Below are positions 41,099 to 51,646 of a DNA stretch of 64,000 nt, piece by piece. Position numbers and translations under genes: made by a program. Position 1 is the stretch's first letter. Every line of letters begins with the position of its first letter. Below the pieces are notes generated by a model that saw only the letters and a program-made list of their open reading frames with translations, was not told where the DNA came from and did not search any database. This stretch comes from Cokeromyces recurvatus (taxonomy: Eukaryota; Mucoromycota; Mucoromycetes; Mucorales; Mucoraceae), in assembly GCF_025118155.1 (NCBI RefSeq), contig NW_026251393.1, positions 558,001-622,000 of the forward strand, read 5' to 3'.

Positions 41099-42618
41099 GG
41101 ATCCGTTAGTGCTAGACGTTGAATTAGAGGAAACCAAATCGCGCTGGGCCAGTATGGCACAACTAGAGTGGCCCGGGGAAGTTGTTCTCGTATAATCTTG
41201 TGGAGTACCCGAGTGATGAGGTTCCAAGGTGGATTGATGTAAGGATGTGGAAACTTCGTCCATGGGATGGTAAACGCATCCGTATGGATAGCGTCCGGAT
41301 CGGGAAGCCAAGACACGTACTTTGGTAACAGTTTGGTTGTCCTGTCGGCGAAGAGGTCGATCGAGAACGGGCCCAACAGTTGATTCATCTGGTGGAAAAT
41401 CGATGGGCGGATTTGCCACTGATTCTTGAAAAATGTTCGACGAGATTCCATATCGGCTATAGTGTTGTGTATTCCACTGATATGTTGTGCTTGAATCATT
41501 ATCTTGTTGTGAAGGCACCAATTCCAAACTTCGGTTGCCAGTTCCAGTAATGGGAGAGAACGTGTCCCGCCTTGTTTGTTGATGTATGAAAGACTGGTGG
41601 TGTTGTCTGTCCTGATCAGCACTGTAGAGTTCTCCGGAATAGGAAAAGTCTTGAGAGCCAGGTGGGCCGCTTTGAGCTCTCTCCAATTGATTGATTGTTC
41701 CGCCTCCATTGAAGTCCAATAACCGTGAGCTCGATGCTGTTTCCAACTGCAGCCCCAACCCGTATCGCTCGCGTCCACAAAAATAGTTTGAGTCGGTGTT
41801 GATGGTAGGAATGAACGACCGTTCCATTTCTTGAGGTTGTGATACCACCATGAGAGTTCCTCCAGACTGGCTTGATCTAATGGTCGAGGTTTGTCCCAAT
41901 CGGCATCCGTCTTGACCGTTTGATTCTTGTAATATAGGAGATGTCGAGTATACAGTCGAGCTGGAAAAATTGCAAACGTAGTTGCCTGTATTCGCATCGT
42001 CAAGCTGTGTATTACTCGAGGAGTTTGACGATTGGGCTTGTCCAACACTTGCTTGATCGATCGCCGGATGTCGCGAAGTTTCTTGAGAGGGAGAGACGCT
42101 GTCATCTTTGTGGTATTCAATACAAAGCCGAGGTGTTCTAGTTGTTGCGTGGGTGTTAAGACCGACTTCTTGAAGTTGACGAGCCAACCTAGTTGTTGAA
42201 GAAGAGAAACCACCTTTTGAGATTGTTGAAGAGCTAATTCTTTGCTGTCTGCTACCAAGAGCCAGTCGTCCAAGTAAGCAGAGATCCTGATGCCTTGACA
42301 GCGTAAGTGTTCTAAAATGGGCTTGCAGACTTTGGTAAAGACATAGGGACTTGAGGCTAAACCAAAAGCGATTGTACGATACTGGTAGACTTGACCTTTC
42401 CATTTCAGACGTAAAAACCGTCTTGAGTCTGGATGGAGACCTATATGAAGGAATGCGTCCGATAAGTCGATTGAGACTAGGTAATCGTTTTGATGGATCA
42501 TTAATGATACTTCTCGTAATGTGTCCATTTTGAAATGAGGAGCGTGAAGGTATTGGTTGAGGCGCTTGAGATTGAAGACTGGGCGAATGCCTCCATTTTT
42601 CTTGGGGATGACAAACAT
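40990..42618 (-). CDS. DIRS reverse transcriptase - RNase H - methyltransferase polyprotein
   Basis: 542 aa from a possible start at 42618, but the frame is open further upstream (through VGCRLSKYYLNW and into the CAA repeat near 43050), so expression probably depends on a frameshift from gag. RT blocks: FVIPKKNGGIRPVFNLKRLN, LVSIDLSDAFLHIGL (Asp), FGLASSPYVFTKV and RISAYLDDWLLVA (Asp pair). RNase H: TIFVDASDTGWG, INWRELKAAHLALK and LIRTDNTTSLSYIN (Asp, Glu, Asp) with a final HNTIADMESR. After it comes a Dam-like methyltransferase region: SIDLFADRTT...LPKYVSW and FPHPYINPPWNLI, the NPPW catalytic-type motif found in DIRS elements. Confidence 0.92.
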   Translation of the reverse strand: MFVIPKKNGGIRPVFNLKRLNQYLHAPHFKMDTLREVSLMIHQNDYLVSIDLSDAFLHIGLHPDSRRFLRLKWKGQVYQYRTIAFGLASSPYVFTKVCKPILEHLRCQGIRISAYLDDWLLVADSKELALQQSQKVVSLLQQLGWLVNFKKSVLTPTQQLEHLGFVLNTTKMTASLPLKKLRDIRRSIKQVLDKPNRQTPRVIHSLTMRIQATTFAIFPARLYTRHLLYYKNQTVKTDADWDKPRPLDQASLEELSWWYHNLKKWNGRSFLPSTPTQTIFVDASDTGWGCSWKQHRAHGYWTSMEAEQSINWRELKAAHLALKTFPIPENSTVLIRTDNTTSLSYINKQGGTRSLPLLELATEVWNWCLHNKIMIQAQHISGIHNTIADMESRRTFFKNQWQIRPSIFHQMNQLLGPFSIDLFADRTTKLLPKYVSWLPDPDAIHTDAFTIPWTKFPHPYINPPWNLITRVLHKIIREQLPRATLVVPYWPSAIWFPLIQRLALTDPWLLPPQSVQTTSPKTPHPLLPRNWMLSVWTLSGIN

Positions 42619-42914
42619 GGAGCTGTAAAACCCTGGTGTTTGTTGAACCGATTCTAGGGAAACAGGTTCTATTACTTGTTTGGATAAGAGTTCTTGGATG
42701 GTCTGATCGATCAGAGGTATTTGATCTTGAGATAGAGGGTGAAAGGATGTTGGATTTATTGTTGTAGGTGGAGTAGTATGAAAATGAATCTTGTAACCGT
42801 GTTGAATTATGGTGTCGACGAATGAGTTGATGGGAATTTTTGTCCAGTTTAAATAGTATTTGCTGAGACGACATCCTACTGGGTCGAGTGTTGTAGCTGT
42901 AAGTATTGATGTGG

Positions 42915-43000
42915 TTACTGACGAAATGGGTTGGTGTTCTTCCTGTAGTTGTAGTTGTTGTTGTTGCCACTGTTGTTGTTGTTGGGACGAGAGCTGCTGC

Positions 43001-43031
<31 letters not shown>

Positions 43032-43850
43032 GCTGTAGTTGTTGTAGTTGCTGTTGGTGTTGTTGAGAAAACCACCCTGCTGCGAGGGTGGACCTGCTCG
43101 AAAAAACTGCTGGTTGGAAACGTTTGAGGAAGAGCTGTTCAAGCCAGAATTACCATTTTGGAAGCGACGACGTTGGCGTTTGTTGATGATTGCTTCCCGA
43201 GTGGCCTTTCTTGCCGCAGTCTGTTGAATCAGAGTATCGTGGAATACATCCAAAGGGAGAGTGTAATTAACTTCATTTGTAGATTTCATGGAGAACGAAG
43301 GATCAATCGCACGAAGAGCAATGTTATTACGGGTTTGCGTCATTGATGCACCGAGATGTAACAACAATTTTCGGATATCCTGAAGCATGGTACAATAGCG
43401 TTCCAAGTTTGGATTGCCAGCTTCGGATGAGACAAGTTCATGACTAAGAATGTCAAGGGGACGATAAACTGCAGATAGCAAATATTGAAATTGCTTGATG
43501 GAATTGTCTTCGTAACGTTGGCCTTTATTCATAAGGCGCTCCGCTGTTGGGATGGTAGCGGGTGCTTTGTAATCCAAATGGGCCATGGGAGGGTAAGACT
43601 CAATGATCGTCTTACGTTCGGAGTCAGTAAGTAAAGGTGAAGTGTTCAATGGAGCATTTAAGTTCATCAGTTCAGCAAGACCCTCTGAAGGGGACCAGTC
43701 GTAATGGGGTCGGGTACCCATTGAGTGTAGAGGTAAGATAGCAGTGTCATCCGCTGACTGCATCGAGGTAGTGGTAGCATTCTGTAATTGTTCTTGTAGG
43801 GCAGCGATCTGTTGCTGCATCATGTGAAATTGTTCTTCAAGGGAGGACAT
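42915..43850 (-). CDS. DIRS gag-like protein
   Basis: 311 aa from the ATG at 43850. It opens with a coiled coil (SLEEQFHMMQQQIAALQEQL). A central helical region (YEDNSIKQFQYLLSAVYRPL, YCTMLQDIRKLLLHLGASMT) is typical of DIRS gag. A basic patch (NKRQRRRFQNG) follows, and the end is an Asn-rich tail encoded by the (AAC)n repeat. No zinc knuckle was found. It is the first gene of the element on the minus strand. Confidence 0.85.
42950..43060 (-). repeat. (CAA)n repeat open in three frames
   Basis: On the minus strand the repeat reads Asn (AAC) in gag, Thr (ACA) in the long third frame and Gln (CAA) in the RT frame. All three frames are open across it. Confidence 0.85.
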
Positions 43851-43947
43851 TGAAAATATTAGGAAAAGAAATTTTAGGAAAGAAATATTTGCAACTTTAT
43901 AGGAAAGTGTGTGACAAATAAGCTGGTAATGACCGAGCGAAAAAGAA

Positions 43948-44053
43948 GATTGATAGTATAATATAAAAATTTTATTCCTTTATATATCTTTGAATTCGCT
44001 ATTAAATAAAGATTCAAGAAGATTCTAGCATAATAACATTTCCTATTTTGTTC
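43948..44053 (-). repeat. DIRS right inverted terminal repeat
   Basis: Reverse complement of 39682-39787. It is followed by the right-specific extension CGACGGTCTCAAGAAATTCT and a short palindromic AATTTCTCGAGAGAATTT-like segment up to about 44102. Confidence 0.93.
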
Positions 44054-44102
44054 CGACGGTCTCAAGAAATTCTCTCGAGAAATTTCTTTCGACTGAGAAT
44101 TG

Positions 44103-44240
44103 TTCAGTATAGACCCACATTCGCGTTCGTGTCCCATATTCTCTTATGTGTCCCATTTTCATATTGGTGTCCCAATTTTGCAATCCTGTCCCAAATTATT
44201 CTGGAAATGGCCAAATTTTTTTTATATTGACCCAACCTAG
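44103..44240 (+). repeat. TGTCCCA repeats, about 19-22-nt spacing
   Basis: GTGTCCCA or CTGTCCCA occurs at about 44130, 44149, 44173 and 44187, flanked by GACCCAC (about 44111) and GACCCAAC (about 44231). The spacers are T-rich. It directly abuts the DIRS right end and resembles the subterminal repeats of a DNA transposon into which DIRS may have inserted. It precedes the LRR gene by about 200 nt. Confidence 0.55.
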
Positions 44241-44444
44241 TTTCTTCGACTGTAATGATGGTATTTTATTAGTTTCATTAAAATTCCGCTTATTTTAAAC
44301 ATCATACAATACAATTTGTTTAAGCATTATTTCTTATTGTTTTTATATATTTCCCTTTATCAATTTCATAAAGGAATAGATAAAAGCCCTTTTTTTATTA
44401 TTAATATTCATTTTTTTTTTCTGTTTAAAATTTATATTTAAAAG

Positions 44445-45848
44445 ATGGCAACTCCAATCCCTGGAGAACGGTTCATTAGAACATTAAGAAATTATTTGGA
44501 AGTTAATGAACGTCGATTATTATCTTCAGCAGTACAATCTAACTTTATTCCAACTACTCAATCGCCTATAATTAAAGAAGAAGAAGGAGAAGAAGAAGAA
44601 GAAGAATCAAATGGATTCATGAAAACTGTTTCTAGTTTATGGAGCGATAATAGTACTTCTTCTTCAACAACAGCGCGTTCAACAGGAACTAATTCATTAT
44701 ATGGTATTTCCATCCCATACATGTCATCTTTGATCACCACTAATCCAACTCTTTCTACATCTAATAAAATTATTTCCAGTACTCCATTTATGCCAGTTAG
44801 ATCAACTTTAACTTTAGATATTCATTACTTGTATTTTTTGTTAGTTCAGTTTGAATATTTGGGATTAGAGGAAACTCGTTTACCTGTACCTGAACCGTAT
44901 GGGCTTGTTGAGACAGAAGCGACAACAACAGGAAAGGCACCGTCGATCAAGACAGTAGGTTCAATCATGTCAACTCTTTCGCTTTCTACAGGCTGGCAAT
45001 TTTGGTCACAACATAATAAATCAGAGGAAGGACGGATACAGGAAGATATTGTCTATATTCATCGTTATTTTTCCAAAATCACTGCTCTTAAATTGCAAAT
45101 GAATCTTTCAACAGATACCGAAAGGGGCGTGACAAGAAGCGGCCAGCGAACGATTCGTGGCTATGAAAATCCTTTACCCCAAGATGGCTCAATTGCACTG
45201 AGTCTTAAATGTTTCAAAAATTTAAAATACCTCGAGATACAACATATCCACCCTCGTTGTATTGCTGATTGGTCTGATTTACAGTCATCCTTAATAAGTT
45301 TAATTGTTAAATCAAGTCAACTCGATAATGCCACAGATATTATCAACTGCAACACTACTCCTTGGTCTGAATTAAAGATGCTATCATTAGCTGATAATAG
45401 TTTAACAACATTAGAGAACGAATCTGCTCAATTATTGCGTAACGTAAATCATCTCAATTTATCGAGTAACCTCTTGATTGATATCCCAGCTGCTTTAGCA
45501 TCACTCTATAACCTGTCGTGTTTAAATTTATCGTATAATATGATTTCATTCACCACAGCTGTTAATACTGTATTAGGAAATATTCAAGAGTTAGATTTAA
45601 GGGGTAATCGTTTAACAGTATTAGCAGGATTAGACCGTTTATGGGCTTTAGAGAGATTAGATGTACGTGACAACCGAATTGAAGATGCTGCTGAAATTGG
45701 AAGATTGACTTCATTACCTAACATAAATATGATATGGGTAGAGGGTAACCCATTTACCAAATCACAGGTAAATAATAATAATAAAGAAGAAGAAAAGAAA
45801 GAAAGAAAGAAAGAAAAAAAAATGGGCTTTTTTTTTTACACTCTCCAA

Positions 45849-45883
<35 letters not shown>

Positions 45884-46508
45884 CCTAATCTATAATTTTG
45901 TACAGTCTGATTACAGAGTAGAGATTTTTACATTATTTAAAAAGAATGATCTTGATATTCAATTAGATGGTAGTGCACCTACCTTTGTTGAACGTCGTCG
46001 AATTCAAGTAACAAATAAAGACAGATCCGTCAATACACCTACCATCTCTGCAACTATTGCAACCGAAGCCATATCATCTAAAGATAAAGATAATACAGTG
46101 ATAACAAGTCCAAAACATAATGAAAAAGCTAAAATAGTTCGAGCAAAAGCTAAAAATAATAAACGACAGATTCGATTAGGGAAATTAAAAGAAGAAAAAG
46201 AAAGCATGATACCAATTCCAACATCCATAATAGAAGAAAATAATAATAAAAAGCATGTACATCGATTAACAGAGTTAGAAGAATCTGTTCAGCAAGAGGC
46301 AGCAAATTCACGTCGAGCTCAATCTGTTCGATCACATAAATACAGTAAAAAGAAACCAGAAATAATTACAAAAGTGAGTGATGACTCTGAGTCCTCAAAG
46401 AGATCTTCAGAATTATTTAGAGATAAAATTGAAGCAATGCGAAGAGAAGCCGGTACAGAATGGCTTAGAGTATTACAAGAAATGGATGTTGTTAAAAAGA
46501 CACCTTAA
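44445..46508 (+). CDS. Leucine-rich-repeat protein (STK11IP-like fungal family)
   Basis: Exons 44445-45767 and 45906-46508 (1926 nt, 641 aa). The intron (45768-45905) holds a long poly(A) and is itself almost open. The N-terminal 230 residues have an acidic run (EEEGEEEEEES). Leucine-rich repeats span about 265-435: LKMLSLADNSLTTLEN, VNHLNLSSNLLIDIPAALAS, LSCLNLSYNMISF, IQELDLRGNRLTVLAGL, ALERLDVRDNRIEDAAEI and MIWVEGNPF. The LRR cap is completed after splicing (SDYRVEIFTLFKKND ... DGSAPTFVERRRI). The rest is charged. The repeat pattern and cap resemble fungal LRR proteins related to STK11-interacting protein; the role is uncertain. Confidence 0.8.
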
Positions 46509-46839
46509 ATAATTATTGTTATTTTTAAGATAAAAAAAAAAAAGAACAATAAAAAAGCAATAAAAAATGTCCTTTGTTAGATGCTTTTTTTTTTTTTTTT
46601 TTTTTTTTTTTATTTTATACTATTTATTATCAAAAGAAACGTTGTCAGTATAAAGTTGATATATACATGTGTATACAGGTGTATTTATTTATTTTTTCCT
46701 AGTACGACCATTACTTTGTTTAAATTCCCGTTTTTTATACACATATAAAAATAAACATTTTACATTATTATTATTATTATTCTCTTTTTCTTCTTTTTCT
46801 TTTTTTTTCCTTTAGTGTATTGAAAAGATATTATTCAGG
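46509..46839. other. Spacer between LRR gene and SCT1
   Basis: A T-run of about 25 nt at 46586-46611 and a CT-rich stretch (46780-46815) just before the SCT1 start. Promoter/terminator region; no gene seen. Confidence 0.5.
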
Positions 46840-47200
46840 ATGCAAACATTTGCACAAAAGTTGACTTATGATGTGGCGTTGTGGATATTCAATATCATGA
46901 TTGACATCTTTTTTCGAGAAGTAAAAACCAGGGGCTCATATAAGATCCCTAAAGAAGGACCAGTTATCTTTGTTGCTGCTCCACATGCGAATCAAGTAAT
47001 ATAGGTTTTCAATTTTAGAAGAAGCCGTCATTCATTTATTTAATTTGTTTCTTTATGTAAATAGTTTGTTGATCCTATTATTCTTATGCGAGAATGTAAG
47101 AGAAGAGTTTCCTTTTTAATTGCAGAAAAATCAATGCATCAAAAAACGATAAGCTTCTTTGCAAGAATGATTAGTGCCAGTAAAAAAAAAATTTTTTTTT

Positions 47201-47238
<38 letters not shown>

Positions 47239-49276
47239 TTAAAATATATATTCATATACATATTTATTGACTGTTTTGTTTCTTTTCTAACTTGTTTATT
47301 TTATCATCATTGTTCACTTTATTCAATAGTTCCCGTTATTCGTCCACAAGATAGAGCAAAGCCTGGAGAAGGCTATATTCAATTATTAAATCGTAAAACT
47401 GATCCATTACGTATTACAGGTATTCATACTCAATTTACTGTTCAATTGAAACCACGCGATTCGATTCTATTACCAAAGGGAGCTGGTAATGCTGAAGTCG
47501 TACAGGTCATTTCGGATACAGAGATTATCATTAAAAAGGAATTCAAGGATCTTAAAGCATTAGAGTTATTGACTCAGACTGAGGGAACATGTTATAAATA
47601 TATGCCACATATCGATCAAAGTACAGTTTATCAAAGTGTTCATGATGAATTAAACAATGGAAGATGTATTACAATCTTCCCTGAAGGTGGAAGTCATGAT
47701 AGAGCTGAAATGTTACCATTAAAAGGTATAAATAGTGTGTACATCGTCTTTATTTATTCATATGTTTACTTTATTATATATCTATATCTATTTCTGCATT
47801 TGCATATGCAATTATCCTTATAAGCTGGTGTTACATTAATGGCTTTAGGTGCAATGGCTAAATATGAAGGCTTAGATGTTAAGATTGTTCCTTGCGGTAA
47901 ATAGATAGATACACTTTATGCATTATTTTACTAAAGAAAAAAAAATATAAAACAAACACACACATAAATGTGTAGGCTTAAATTATTTTCATGCTCATCG
48001 TTTTAGATCTCGTGCAGTAATTGAATTTGGTAAACCTATCACAATATCATCTGAATTAGTGAAAAAATTTAAGCAAGGAGGAGATCTAAAGAGAGAAGCA
48101 TGTTCAAGTCTATTAGATAGTATTTACAATGCGTTAAAGACTGTAACTATTAATGCTGGAAGTTATGAAACACTTATGGTAAAAAGAAAATGCATATACA
48201 TAAAACCTTATTCAAACTACCTTATTCTAGATCCTCTCTCTTTCCCCCCCCCTCTTCCCTTTTTTTTTCTTAATATACATATATATTTATATGCATATAT
48301 GTGTATACAATAGTTAATTCAAGCAGCAAGAAGACTTTATAAACCAGCACATAAAAAATTACATCTTTCTCAAGTGGTTGATTTGAACAGAAGGTTTTTA
48401 ATTGGCTATAATTTATTTAAAGATGACCCTAAAGTAATTGAGCTACAACAGAAGGTAATGGCTTATAATCAATTGCTTAAATATCACGGCATCCAAGATC
48501 ATCAAGTTTCAAAGACAAATAAGGAAAATAATGGAAGACTTTTATGGTTACTCATTAAACGTATTTTTATACTGATTATTTTAACTTTGTGGGTATTCCC
48601 AGGCACTATCTTGAATTTACCTGTTGTCATTGTAGCAAGAGTAATTAGTCAAAATAAGGCACAAGGTAAGTTTCCCTTAAAAAATAATAATAATAATAAT
48701 AATTTGTTTCTACATTTTAACTAACACTGTATTTATTTACATACATTAAAAAAAAAAAAAGCTGCACTTAAAAGCTCTACAATAAAAATCGCTGGTCGTG
48801 ATGTTTTGGCAACTTGGAAATTATTAGTCGGATTAGTATTATTACCTACTTTATATGCTTTCTATAGTTTGATCATATTCATTATTGTATTACAAACAGA
48901 ATTAGAATTCAAATGGAAACTTATCTTACCTATTGCTACTTGGAACCTTTTACCTTTCATCTCCTATGCAAGCTTAAGATTTGGTGAAATTGGTCATGAT
49001 ATATTAAAGTAGATATCCAAATACAGAGATTACTATCAAATACATATACATATACAGTTATTCAAATCATTTATTATTAGGTCAATTCAACCTACTGTAA
49101 TGGCTTTATTAGATCCAAAAGGAGCCGAGACACTTCGCCAAATTCGAGAAAAACTATCAAGTGATATTACTGAACTTATTAATGAATATGGTCCCAAAGT
49201 ATTTTCTGATTTTGATGGTAATCATAAAAAAGTATACTATGTATATACATAAATGTTAATCTTTTTTTTTTTTTTG

Positions 49277-49331
<55 letters not shown>

Positions 49332-49889
49332 TCTTTAGCTAATTATATCTCAAAAACAACTGAACCTTCTATTAGTCGAACATCGAGCGCCACTAGTTTG
49401 TTATGGGCTTCAGCACCAAGTAAACTCCCTAAAATTGCAAGCGGTTTCTTCCAACAAGTGAAACGTATGAATTGGTTAGATGATAAAACTATCTTTAATT
49501 GGAGTCGAGCTGAAGATTATGCTTCAGATATAGCAGATGATGTACTTTACTTTTTGGATAAATTTAGTGGTCGTAGTAGGAGTGGATCTGTAAGCGAATC
49601 TGATTCTCGACCCATAAGTCGTAATCGAAGTCGTGTTAATAGTTTCAGCAGTAGTGATGGAGAATTCATTAAGGTAGAAGCAATGACAAGTTTACCAACT
49701 CATCATTCTACTAGTTCTAATATGCTTTATCATAATACATCTGATACTAATACGAGTAAAACGATGTTAACCTCCAGAGTTATTTTTCGTATTGATGATG
49801 TTGATGAAGAAGAAGAGGAACGCGAACTTGATGATTTAGCTGTAACTGAAGGACGGCAACAACAACGTGAAACCAAAAAGGATATATAG
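46840..49889 (+). CDS. SCT1: Glycerol-3-phosphate/DHAP acyltransferase (SCT1/GPT2 type)
   Basis: Nine exons: 46840-46995, 47065-47179, 47330-47725, 47825-47896, 47976-48178, 48314-48665, 48762-49008, 49081-49217 and 49339-49889; total 2229 nt (742 aa), all phases agreeing. It acylates glycerol-3-phosphate at sn-1 in the ER, the first step to phosphatidic acid. The acyltransferase motif is VFVAAPHANQFVDP, split by the first intron (His and Asp). Next are a catalytic-block RPQDRAK, TIFPEGGSHDR (motif III) and KIVPCGLNYFHAHRFRSRA (motif IV). Two hydrophobic hairpins follow (ILIILTLWVFPGTILNLPVV; LVGLVLLPTLYAFYSLIIFI). The C-terminal tail is Ser-rich and acidic, a likely phosphoregulatory region as in yeast Sct1. 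The introns hold homopolymers of up to about 50 T. Confidence 0.93.
49260..49329 (+). repeat. Poly(T) tract within an SCT1 intron
   Basis: About 65 T residues broken once by GTC (49277-49279), occupying more than half of the intron 49218-49338 upstream of its acceptor. Confidence 0.9.
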
Positions 49890-50112
49890 CTATAATAAGA
49901 ATTTGAATAAATAAACCAAAATAATACCTTCTCTTACGCATACTTCTTTTTTTTTCATTCTTAAGTATAGGCAATTATGCTTCCTAGATAAGTGATGGAA
50001 AGCTACTTAAAAAGGTTATTCCGACTTTGTTGTTTCATTAACTTGCATCATTTATTTACTGTCTAATTTATTTAAATAACTACAGTTACCATTTTTCACT
50101 AAAAAAGTGGTA

Positions 50113-50144
<32 letters not shown>

Positions 50145-51646
50145 CCTTTAATCACCTTTCATATCTTCTTTTTACAACAATAATTTTGTTTAGCTTGTTA
50201 TAAACTACTCCAGTAATATTGATACTTTCACAGAGATAGAGACCAAATTGGCATTCATTCTTATTTGTTTACTATATGCGAATGACATGATTTAAATTAG
50301 CTTCCTTAAGAAATAAAGTATGCTATTTTTATTCTGTAAATAACTATAGCTGTATATTGTACTATCAATGACATCCTTCTCAGCGTATTAAACTTAAAAA
50401 CACACACACACACATGCACACATCTAATACATCATAAGCATATTTCCTTATAGGGTTATCAGGACTCTTTTGTTTACTTGGTTATTTCCTCCCCTCCCCC
50501 TTTTTGAATCTAATGGCTCATTAGATTTGTTAACTATTGTTCAAACCAATACCATCAGGATCCTTCAGATCAAGAACCAGCTCATATCCATAAGGGTGAA
50601 TACAAATGAGTTCAAATGAATGAGTACAGTTCATTTTCTGCAACACTAAAATAATTCATTTTTTCAATGGAGTATATCCCAACCATGAGTAAGTTTATCA
50701 AGCAATTAAATAATAATACAGAGATAGATGTATTCGTCAAGTTTTTAGTAATTCCTTTTGACTTTTAAAGTGATATTCAGTATGATTAAATAATTTACAA
50801 TGTTTTTCTTAACATCACTATATACCTACAAGTACACTATTTTCTAAATTGTTACTTAATGAATCATTATATCTTCTTCATTATCACTGATATAAGTCTA
50901 CTAAGGTACCCTTTAGCAAAAGATATGCTTCTAGTATTTTTCAATTTTAATAAATGCTCGTTCTTGCTGACAGCTTTGAAAACTCCCCCCCCTCTCTCTC
51001 TCTCCATTGTCCAAGTCCTATCTCCAAATGTCTCTTTTTTACTTACAAACTAAACTGATAAACAGTTCTTGCCTATATTTCTCGATGGATGGTATTGAGC
51101 TCTGTGTTGGCTGGCTAGCTCGTTAGTGAATTCCTCAGTGGTAAGCCTATCATCTAACCATAAAAAATAGTCTCACTTCTTGATTGTATTTATATGTATA
51201 TCATAGTATATATATATATAGTTTACCTTCAGCTACTAGTGCTATAAAGTAAAGAAATTCTATTATTGATTTTAAATGGGTCTTTTCGTACAAAGTCTTA
51301 GACTACTGAAGTAGCCCCTTTAGCTCTTTAGTAGTATTTGACTGGTAAAATGCTAGTTATTTCGCTAGTTTCTTTATTTATTAGCATTCCTCTCTCCTTT
51401 TTTTTTTTCAACCTATGAGAATGGTTTTATCACATCACTTTCTCAATTTTGTCAAGTTAACTAAGGCAAGACTATAATATTTCATTTTTTATTCTTCATC
51501 TATTGCAGAGGAGTTCAAATTTTTTGCGATGACGTAAAATGCCGGCATATTGTTTTTGCATTTTTTTGTGTAAAAGAAAAAAAACTTTTCTTTTTCTTTC
51601 TTTTTCTCATAATCATTCTCAACATTTTAAATTAATTTGTTTAAAA
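49890..51646. other. 1.75-kb spacer, no gene seen
   Basis: Contains a T-run at 50117-50144, a CA repeat at 50400-50416 and a CT-rich stretch at 50987-51004. Short frames (for example 50859-51053) lack domain content. It should hold the SCT1 terminator and TRA2 promoter. Confidence 0.5.

Larger units (their letters stand above)
39664..44102 (-). mobile_element. DIRS-type tyrosine-recombinase retrotransposon, structurally complete
   Basis: The coding strand is minus. It has 106-bp inverted terminal repeats (39682-39787 and 43948-44053) that match by eye base for base. Beyond them are unequal outer extensions, left (39664-39681) and right (44054-44102). Both extensions are reproduced, complementary and joined, in an internal complementary region (39883-39998). 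That is the circle-junction design of DIRS-1-type elements. Genes in transcription order are gag (43850-42915), RT/RNase H/methyltransferase (about 42950-40990) and tyrosine recombinase (41098-39998). No target duplication is visible, as expected for recombinase-mediated insertion. No inactivating stop was noted in the catalytic domains. Confidence 0.95.

Noticed and set aside
41198..43075. N-terminal 650 residues of the long recombinase frame as a genuine protein domain
   Set aside because: This stretch is the out-of-frame reading of RT/RNase H, Ser/Thr-rich and without domains; an in-frame ATG at 41098 precedes the recombinase domain.
43874..44137. 87-aa minus-strand frame at the DIRS right end
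   Set aside because: It lies entirely in the terminal repeat and leader and has no recognisable content.
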